Origin: Auriscalpium vulgare
Lineage: Eukaryota; Basidiomycota; Agaricomycetes; Russulales; Auriscalpiaceae
DNA length: 64,000 nt
Direction of reading: 5' to 3'
Assembly (NCBI GenBank): GCA_019915015.1
Contig: JAHBBC010000020.1
Span: 930,001-994,000, forward strand
Every line of letters starts with the position of its first letter. Position 1 is the first letter of the stretch. A model generated the notes under the pieces. It made no database searches, was not told the origin of the DNA, and saw only the letters and a list, made by a program, of their open reading frames with translations. The translations under genes were made by a program, and so were the position numbers. Positions 56,842 through 64,000 of this stretch are shown piece after piece.

Positions 56842-57655
56842 TAACCACACGCCAGATACTTGCAAAGGTGGCGGTGGCTTACTGTTGGTAGCAACGAGCG
56901 GGGTCGCCGGGATCACCTGGAAGGGTAGGATGTTGCGTGGACAGAGCCGCAGGCGCGCAATACTCTTGGTGGTGATATTGCATTTATTTCGGGATTGTGA
57001 CTGTGGCGATGGTGACGTGCTGGTCGTCGGCCGAGAGGCGGCTGGAGGTTGTGCGGGTGGAGAGGCGCGCTGACATGGACATGCAGACTTAGAAGAGCTC
57101 TGACAGTACCGGAGGTGGATAGTCGGGCCAGAAGCACCGTTGTCGAAGTGGCAGCTAGGCCAGCCAACGGACGCGTGCCTCAGCCAGCTTGAAAGCCTGC
57201 GCGCCAGACGCATATGCGCAATATGTCTGCAGTACTCCGCACCTGCGTCGATTCGTCAGAATATCAATATTGCCATGCACCGACGGCGCCAGGAGCAACG
57301 ACGCACCGGTGCTCCCACGTCCATCACGTCCGCGTCAACATCAACTCTGGCTAGCAACGCAACGCCGGCCACGACTCTGCGGCGAGGCGCCCTGGTCCGT
57401 GCGCGTCGCTTCGTCCATATCAGCCGCGCCTGGCACGCAGCACGATCTCCATAAACCGGCGTGCGCGTTCTCTCACCTTGGGCGCATCACCCGGCGCACG
57501 ACGTGTTAGGGGTCGTGCGTCGGGCGTGCATGGGCCCGTGCACCGCCATACTTTTTCCTCGTCCTGCGCAGAGGCCTTCGGGCCGGCGCAGGCCCTTTTT
57601 TATGCTGCTCGGCGGGGCTAGCCCTAACCTCAGTCGGCGGAGCACAATTGAATTT
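56842..57655 (+). repeat. 0.9-kb GC-rich repeat, right arm unit 2
   Basis: Aligns in the same orientation with the next unit (57776-58587). Shared landmarks in order are TGGTAGCAACGA, GAGGATGTTGCGTGG-type words, GGTGGTGATATTGCAT, GTGCGGGTGGAG, GGAGCAACGACGCACCGGTG, GACTCTGCGGCGAGGCGC, GCATGGGCC, a GC hairpin (about 57570-57600) and the terminal CTAGCCCTAACCTCAG. Confidence 0.75.
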
Positions 57656-57689
57656 TGAGTTGAGGGCTGAAGCTTGGTCTAGAGTGCCA

Positions 57690-58587
57690 AAGAGAAAACG
57701 TGTGGCCCCAGTCACACGCGACGGGAGCCGGTGCCGACTCGTATTGAATGAGACTGCAGGGGTTGTTACTGATTGAATCACACGCCGGATACTATTACTT
57801 GTACTTACGGGTGGTAGCAACGATCGGGGTCGCCGGGAGAGTAGAGCACGAGAGGATGTTGCGTGGAAAGCGTCATTGAGGCACGTAATGATTTTGGTGG
57901 TGATATTGCATTCAGTTTGAGGATTGCGATTGTGGTGATGGAGACGCGCTGGGCGACGGCTGGGGGTTGTGCGGGTGGAGGGGCCTCCGGAGCGCGCGCG
58001 CTGCCATGGAGTAACATGGAGGTAATTAGTCGGGCCAATGTTGTTGAAGTGGCAGCTACTTAGGCCGGCCCTCTCTTTGTGACCTGAGCCTCGATGTAGC
58101 CAGCTTGACTATGCGCGCCATAGTCCACGGCAGTCTGTATCTTGCGTCAGAAATTGCCAGCGACGGCGCCAGGAGCAACGACGCACCGGTGATCCCACGT
58201 CCGTCATGTCAAGCTGGCTAGCAACGCCCTTACAGAGTCCACATGCACACCCAGGGCACGACTCTGCGGCGAGGCGCTCTAGCCTGGTCCGTGCGCGGGT
58301 CCGTGCGCGTCGCTCTCGTCCATATCAACCGCGCTTGGCACGCACCATGTCTCCATAAAGCTTGGCGTGCGCGTCCTCTCACTTTGGGCGCGTCACCCGG
58401 CGGGCGACCTGCCCAGCGTAGGGTCGTGTGTCGGGCGTGCATGGGCCAGCATGGCTACATTTTACAGGCATCAAGAGTCGTGCACCGCCGTAATATTTCG
58501 TGCTGCGCGGCGGCCCTCGGGCCGCCGCGCAGATCTCTTTTTGGTACCGGGCGGGGCTAACCCTAACCTCAGCCAATGAGAGTACTG
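57690..58587 (+). repeat. 0.9-kb GC-rich repeat, right arm unit 1
   Basis: Best preserved unit, matching the reverse complement of 40540-41400. It ends with a perfect hairpin at 58503-58532 and GGGGCTAACCCTAACCTCAG at 58553-58572. This places it directly upstream of F-box gene 3. Confidence 0.8.
58503..58532. repeat. Perfect 14-bp hairpin near the repeat end
   Basis: CTGCGCGGCGGCCC and GGGCCGCCGCGCAG are exact complements around a two-base TC spacer. Related but imperfect hairpins sit at the same place in the other copies (near 40590, 57580 and 55880). Confidence 0.85.
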
Positions 58588-58633
58588 TACCAAGTACTCT
58601 TCGTTTCGTCACCTTCACCACTAAACCACAGCT

Positions 58634-60347
58634 ATGGAACCGTTCAGGTATGCCAATCGTACAAAAGTTTATCGACATCTTTGTTCATGCCGCAATGCTG
58701 CTGCGCAGGACCAGCGAGGCCCAAATCCAAGACGCGCAGCCTCTCGATTTTTCGCCAGAAGCCATCGAAGCAAGGCTGCAGCACAACATGATGGCGCACA
58801 TATCCACCCTTCCCGACGAACTCCTCGCCCGAATATTCCTCGATTCTGCATTCGAAATGACCATCTTCGTGAACAGTTGTGCCGAGATCATGACGCTCTG
58901 CCGCGTTTCCCGCCGCTGGGCGCACGTTGCGTTAGGATACGCCAAGCTCTGGTCTTACGTCGATTTGAGCGGCCCTTATAAGGCGCGCATGGAGATGCAG
59001 CTGCGCAGATCTCAGGACCACCCGTTGGTGTGCAAGATCGACGACTACAGGACCGATTTTGTGTACGTTTCCGACGTTCTCCGTGCGCACGGACACCGAG
59101 TCCTCTCGCTTTCCATCCAGGCCGATGTTGCCACCATCGGGGCCCTCATACATCGCGAGAGGCTTCCGATTCTGGAGAAACTCGCCCTATACGTGACGAG
59201 CGAAGACCACTCGTCTGACCCCATTTTGAGCAACATCAACGCCCCACACCTTCACAGCATCCGTGCAATCCTCCGCATCAACTCTGTCGCGTGGAACTGC
59301 GTGTCCGACCTCACGGAGCTGGTCCTCATGCCCTACTCCGATGGTACTCCTTTCCTGCCGACATTCGATGAGGTCTTCACGCTTTTGCAGCGATGTCCCC
59401 GACTCCATACCCTGATCCTCTCCAGCTGCCTACCTACCCCCCCGGACGGCGCCATCTCCGCCCGGCCGCACATTCAGATCCGGCTCCCCCTCCTGGAAGA
59501 GGTCGAACTCGAAGGCACCACGGTGGCACTCCAGTACCTCCTTCAAAGCCTCTCCTTCCCGTCGACGGCCCGTCTACACCTCGATGCGAGCGACGCACAG
59601 TCCGGGCAAGATGTCGCGGGCCTTCTCCACATCGTCCAGGTCCATTTCCGTGGCGCGAGCGCGCCTCCTCTCCGTTCCGTCGGTCTTGTGGGCACACGTC
59701 GCTGCCTCACGATCAAAGCCGACACCGCGCAGCAGTGCGACGTCGCCGGACCCACCGCGCACTTCAGCATGATTGTCAGCCCGCGCACACACCGTGGTGC
59801 ACGCAGGCTCGTGTCAAGGATCATGAACGCCATCCCGCTCGAGTCGGTCGTGCACCTCATCATCGTGTCAGATCTCGTGGAGCAGCTCCTGCTTTCGCGC
59901 ACGACATGGCGCGCGGTGTTCCTGCGCCTGCCGCGCCTCGACGTTGCGGTTGTCGAGGCCCCTGTGGGTACTGCCATGCTGTCTGTCGTAGCGGGTCTGG
60001 TCAATGCCGCCCAGCGCGCTGCACGTGGCCGGGCGCAGAACAAGTGGTGCCGCGCACCAGGAGGGGTCGTCCTGCCCACACGCCTGAATCTGATCACGCC
60101 AAGCGGGGCCGCCGCTAGGTTTTATGATGCTCCCGCGCATGAGCCGGGGTTCAACGAGTTGGACGCGCTGCTCGCGAAATACAAGACAGTGGATGTGCCG
60201 GTGAAGCCCGCGGGCGTGCCCTTGCCGGTCCTGGACGTGACAGACGAGAAGGGGGAGGTGGACGCGTATGGGGAGCGGTTGTGTTCCCATGTGGGACAGC
60301 TGGTCGTCAACGGCAAGATGTGGGTAGGTATTTCTGCTCGGACATGA
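58634..60347 (+). CDS. F-box protein with LRR-like body, family member 3 (550 aa)
   Basis: Exon 1 is 14 nt (58634-58647, MEPF plus two bases). A 61-nt intron ending in CTGCTGCGCAG follows, and exon 2 runs 58709-60347; together 1,653 nt. The N-terminal EAQIQDAQPLDFSPEAIEAR precedes the F-box ISTLPDELLARIFLDSAFEM. Then come LCRVSRRWAHVALGYAKLWS and MEMQLRRSQDHPLVC. LRR-like strands include LPILEKLALYV, TFDEVFTLLQRCPRLHTLIL, APPLRSVGLVG. The C-terminal half has TTWRAVFLRLPRLDVAVVEA and CSHVGQLVVNGKMWVG. An upstream in-frame extension to 58500 is open but starts without ATG and would skip the conserved splice, so it was rejected. It lies immediately downstream of the best-preserved GC-rich repeat. 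Confidence 0.87.
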
Positions 60348-60755
60348 GACGCGGCGACCCCGACCTGGTATTATGTCGCCGTACATCAATTGTCTATGCA
60401 CGATTGAATAGATGCTCGGCAGCTCGCAGTCGAGCGTAGCAGGACGCCGCCCATCAGCCCATCACGGTTTTTGTGTGTCTACTACATACGTGCTCCGGCA
60501 TTCGGGCCGAGGATAACTGCATGACATATGGACTTCCGACTCGCAGTCGGCTGTCGATTTGCTGTTGATCATGAACTTGGGCTGACTCCTGCACTCTCAA
60601 CACCTGCCAAAAATCTGCTCAGAACACTTGACGACCGTCTTATGCGCAAGGTCAGCTACGACTTATCCACTGTCACCCACAATTCTGTATCGTGCACTGA
60701 CCGTGTTTTCTCCAGGCATTGACTCGACAATCTGACGACTGCAAAGAGCAACATC
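60348..60755. other. Intergenic region between F-box genes 3 and 4
   Basis: About 0.4 kb; a 64-codon frame (60528-60722) has no support. It contains the promoter of F-box gene 4. Confidence 0.5.
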
Positions 60756-62446
60756 ATGGACCCATCTCAGGCTGGCAGGTACGCCATACGAAGCGACATC
60801 TGACGAAAGCTCACGCTGACGCTACGACAATGCACAGCATCAACGAGGGCGAGTTTTTAGAGCCCATCCAGCCTCTCGACTTCTCGCAGGAAGCCGATGA
60901 AGCAAGAATGCAGCACAACGCGCTGGTGCCCATATCCACCCTTCCCGACGAGCTCCTCACACGCATCTTCCTTCATTACGCATATGAGATGACCGTCTTC
61001 GCGCGCCGTTGCGACGATCTCATTATCCTCTGCCGTGTTTGCCGCCACTGGGCAAAGGTCGCGTTGAACTACCCCAAGCTGTGGTCCTATGTGGACCTTC
61101 GCGGCAACTGGACAAAGCGCACGGAAATGCAGCTGCGCAGGTCCCAGGAACACCCACTGGTGTGCATGTTCGACGACTCCCGGACAGATGGGGACGACCC
61201 TTTCGATGTTCTAACGGCGCACGGTCATCGCATCGTTTCACTTGACATCGAAGCCGACGGGGCTGCTGTTGATGACGCATTCAGGCGTGCGGAGAAGCTT
61301 CCAATCCTAGAAAAATTGGTTCTAGAGGTGACGTACGGAGGGTCTCACCTGCCGGAGGTCATTCTCGGCGCCCCGCGCCTTCGCTCCATCTGCTTGTATG
61401 GCTCCATCCGCATTGATGGGTGGAATCATATATCCAACCTCACAGAACTGGTTGTCAAATCCTACAGCATTGAAGAAGATTTTGGCTTCCCAACATTCGA
61501 CGAACTCTTCGCCCTTTTGCGGCGCTGTCCCCGACTCCATAGGCTTATGCTATCCTGGTGGTATCCACCCGACGGTACCCTCTCAAACACCCCGTGTATA
61601 CACGCCCAGCTCCCTCTCCTGGAAGATCTCGAGCTTTATGGCATCACAGCGGGGCTCCAATACATCCTTCAGAGCCTTTCCATCCCGCCCACGGCCATGT
61701 TGAACATCGATGCTCACGACGCAGTATCCGGTCAGGAAGTCCCAGGCCTTCTAAACATCGTCCGGCGCCATCTCAACTGCATCGGCGCCCCCCCTTTGCG
61801 CTCCTTCGGTCTGAGTGGTGGGCCAAACTTGGTCGTTGTCAACGCCGACACCGCGGTGCGCTGCAACCCAATCCCCCTCGACGTGACCACCCAATTGTGC
61901 ATCACTTTCCACCCGCGCGCCGACCGTGACATGCGCAAGCTCATATCGATGATCATGAATGTTGTACCGCTTGGCGCGGCTGCGCACTTCGAAAGCATGC
62001 GCACAGAATGGCTATCGCGCAAGACGTGGCGCGCGGTGTTCTTGCGCCTGCCGCGCGTCGCGGTCGTCGAAACCGCTGTCGGCGCGGGCATGCTGTCTGT
62101 TGCGGGGGGATTGTTCGACGCCGTACAGCGCGGTGCACGCGGCCGGGCGCAGAAAAAACGTCTCCGCGCGCAGAAAAACTTCATCCCGCCAACGCGCCTG
62201 AATTTGGCTCGTGCTTTTGCAGACGGGCAATTGTTCGACAAGTTGGACACCATGCTCGCGGCGTACAAGGCCATGGATGCACCGGCGAAACCTGCGGGCG
62301 TGCCTTTGGCGATACTGGACGTGACGGGCGTGAGGGCAGGCGGCGAGGTCTACGAGCTTGCGGAGCGGCTGTCTTCTCATGTTGGGCAGCTGATTGTCAA
62401 TGGCGAGACATGGGGTCCTGCTTCGAGCGTCTCAGCTCGGACTTGA
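60756..62446 (+). CDS. F-box protein with LRR-like body, family member 4 (543 aa)
   Basis: Exon 1 is 23 nt (60756-60778, MDPSQAG plus two bases), the intron is 60779-60837, and exon 2 runs to 62446; together 1,632 nt. INEGEFLEPIQPLDFSQEAD leads to the F-box ISTLPDELLTRIFLHYAYEM, then LCRVCRHWAKVALNYPKLWS and TEMQLRRSQEHPLVCMF. The body has LPILEKLVLEVTYGGSHLPE, APRLRSICLYGSIRIDGWNH, TFDELFALLRRCPRLHRLML. The C-terminal TWRAVFLRLPRVAVVETAVG and SSHVGQLIVNGETWGPA match its neighbours. It is about as similar to member 3 as to member 2, suggesting a tandem pair on this strand that mirrors the minus-strand pair at 18-22 kb. Expected to act as an SCF substrate adaptor; target unknown. Confidence 0.87.
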
Positions 62447-62842
62447 GACGGCGGTAACTGCGGCGTCAGCCTCGGGGCCAGGTCCTCGTGGCTGCGGCAT
62501 GCATCATCTTCCGTTGTTCCTCCTCCGAGTCGGCACCTATTCTATGATTACTATCCTCTATGTGAGTTGTATGATGTAGCCGGAGGTCGGCGGTGTGATT
62601 GATATTCAGGAGTGTACTTATTCGCATATGCGGGGACGTGTGCGTGGCATAACAGTAAGTACTACTTACTACTGGCGGACCATCCCGATTCTCAAGCCGG
62701 GTGGGGCAGCCCATGGCGCTTTGATCCCAAGCGGTCTGTAGATCCGGATCCTATTTTTAAAACGCCCACGATATGACTCTACCTGACGGTATAAATTAGG
62801 CGCATTGACCGACACGACGATCGTCCCTGGCCAACCACCTTG
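62447..62842. other. Intergenic region before the GNAT gene
   Basis: About 0.4 kb containing the F-box 4 terminator and the promoter of the acetyltransferase. No gene is seen. Confidence 0.5.
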
Positions 62843-63586
62843 ATGTCCTGGGTAAACAACCACACACCGCCACCCGCGCAAGATCTGCGCGGGTACTACG
62901 GCCCCGAGCCCTACGACGTCAACTTCGTCTTCCCGCTGCACCTCCGCACGCTCGAGAGCGCGCGTGTCCGGCTCACGCCGTTCATCCCCGCCCAACACGC
63001 GCAGGCGTACCTCGACGCGGTCACCGCGGACCCGTCGCTCGAGCGTTGGACACCACTCGTTCACCAGACGCTTGACGACGTGCTGCGCACGATCGAGACC
63101 TGGGTGCGCGCGGACCCCGGGTGGGTGCTCCTCGCCATCGTCGATAAGCCGTCCGGTGCGTTCGCGGGCGTGATCGGGCTCGTCAAGACGTCCGCGCCGC
63201 AGCTGACGACCGAGATCGGGTGGGTGATCGTGTTCCCGGCGTTTCAGCGCACGTACGTCGCGAGCAACGCCGTCGGACTGCTGCTGCGCTACTGCCTCGA
63301 GCTGCCGACCGCTGAGCCGCCCGGCCTCGGGCTGCGCCGCGTGATATGGACTGCCAATCCATTTAATACGCAGTCCGCGCGCACGGCGCAGCGCATGGGG
63401 TTCAAGCTGGAGGGGACGCTGCGGTGGTCGTGGGTGCTGGGAGAGGGGAAGGAGGGGAAGACACCGAGGGCGGGGGATCCGTTTGAAGATCGGCCGGGCA
63501 GGGATAGTGTGCTGTTGTCATTTTGCGGCGATGATTGGGAAGATGGCGGGAGGGAGCTGGTGCAGAAACAGATCGACCGAGTGTAG
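62843..63586 (+). CDS. GNAT-family N-acetyltransferase (RimJ/RimL-like, 247 aa)
   Basis: An intronless gene beginning MSWVNNHTPPPAQDL. After a short N-terminal segment comes the GNAT fold: LESARVRLTPFIPAQHAQAY, then WVLLAIVDKPSGAFAGVIGL, EIGWVIVFPAFQRTYVASNA (acetyl-CoA pyrophosphate-loop region) and LGLRRVIWTANPFNTQSART. AQRMGFKLEGTLRWSWVL closes the domain. These resemble protein or small-molecule acetyltransferases of the RimJ/RimL group that are common in fungi. The C-terminus has a charged tail (ELVQKQIDRV). The acceptor cannot be told from sequence. The ATG at 62843 follows a non-ATG in-frame codon and is the natural start. Confidence 0.85.
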   Translation: MSWVNNHTPPPAQDLRGYYGPEPYDVNFVFPLHLRTLESARVRLTPFIPAQHAQAYLDAVTADPSLERWTPLVHQTLDDVLRTIETWVRADPGWVLLAIVDKPSGAFAGVIGLVKTSAPQLTTEIGWVIVFPAFQRTYVASNAVGLLLRYCLELPTAEPPGLGLRRVIWTANPFNTQSARTAQRMGFKLEGTLRWSWVLGEGKEGKTPRAGDPFEDRPGRDSVLLSFCGDDWEDGGRELVQKQIDRV

Positions 63587-64000
63587 TCTTACGAATGGTA
63601 GACTTCCAAGTAGAGTCAATAGTATAGGTTACGCGGTGCTAGGACATGTTCCGAACAAAGATGCAGCGTTTCCTGTTACGTTCACGTTTTGGCAGCTGAA
63701 TGTCGCATTTCCGTCGCCTGGAGGTGGTCTAACATGCCGATTCAGAAGTGACCCGCGAGATGAAGGAGTATGACTCACGAGAGAGAGAGATTGTTGACGT
63801 TGATGTCACTGCATCGCCCATCTGGGGAACACGCGAGGGAAGCCACGACACCTTTTTCTGCACCTGAAGACGTGCCGGAGATGCTAGCGGCGGAGGAAAA
63901 GCTCATGAGCTCGATTCCCCAGCAATTTTAGAGACAACGTGCACGTACTCGTCAAACCAGACATCTTGGATGTACGTATTGGACGGGAATTCAGTGCACA
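63587..64000 (-). other. Window edge, possible 3' end of a minus-strand gene
   Basis: Mostly without clear coding sequence. On the minus strand, 64000-63903 encodes SNTYIQDVWFDEYVHVVSKI followed by AGESSS and a stop, which could be the C-terminus of a gene lying beyond the window. This is only 32 codons and is weak evidence. A GA microsatellite sits at 63779-63791. Confidence 0.25.

Noticed and set aside
58500..58633. N-terminal extension of F-box gene 3 to 58500
   Set aside because: It begins with GTG, runs through the conserved GC-rich repeat and across a well-formed intron, and has no counterpart in the other family members.

Overview
The window looks like nuclear DNA of an agaricomycete basidiomycete (polypore/mushroom type). 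This is inferred from very short spliceosomal introns (about 48-75 nt) with clear GT-AG ends, moderately high GC, families of F-box and BTB proteins, and transposase-like families of the kind seen in Agaricomycetes. Gene models were built by hand from open frames, splice sites and agreement between paralogues, so exon edges are predictions.

Layout. 0.4-4.5 kb holds compact housekeeping genes: monoacylglycerol lipase (-), an intron-containing tRNA-Gly (+), a microbial-type poly(ADP-ribose) glycohydrolase (-) and clathrin light chain (+). 6.1-17.6 kb holds three paralogous BTB/POZ genes (+), with NAD-dependent formate dehydrogenase (-) between the first and second. The third BTB gene has an intron whose retention would extend the protein from 285 to about 1,450 residues, through an Ala/Lys/Glu-rich coiled-coil tail. 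18.3-21.9 kb has two F-box genes (-).

22.6-37.2 kb is an accessory block. Two intact multi-exon genes of one transposase-like superfamily face each other tail to tail. Beside each lies a smaller, unrecognised multi-exon gene. 37.7-40.5 kb is a broken F-box gene whose 5' half appears to have been replaced by an insert carrying an ORF with an internal tandem duplication.

40.4-58.7 kb is repeat-rich. Related GC-rich repeats of about 0.9 kb form two inverted arms (about 40.4-43 kb and 54-58.7 kb). Between them lie one unrecognised low-complexity gene (43.6-45.1 kb) and a decayed Ulp1-protease/hAT-transposase element flanked by identical 215-bp direct repeats. 58.6-62.4 kb has two intact F-box genes (+) and 62.8-63.6 kb a GNAT acetyltransferase.

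How the parts relate. The housekeeping genes are unrelated to each other in pathway. The F-box genes all start with a tiny first exon (14 or 23 nt) and end with a shared HVGQL-type motif. They sit at the edges of the repeat arms, suggesting that duplication and inversion of F-box gene plus repeat shaped the right half of the window.
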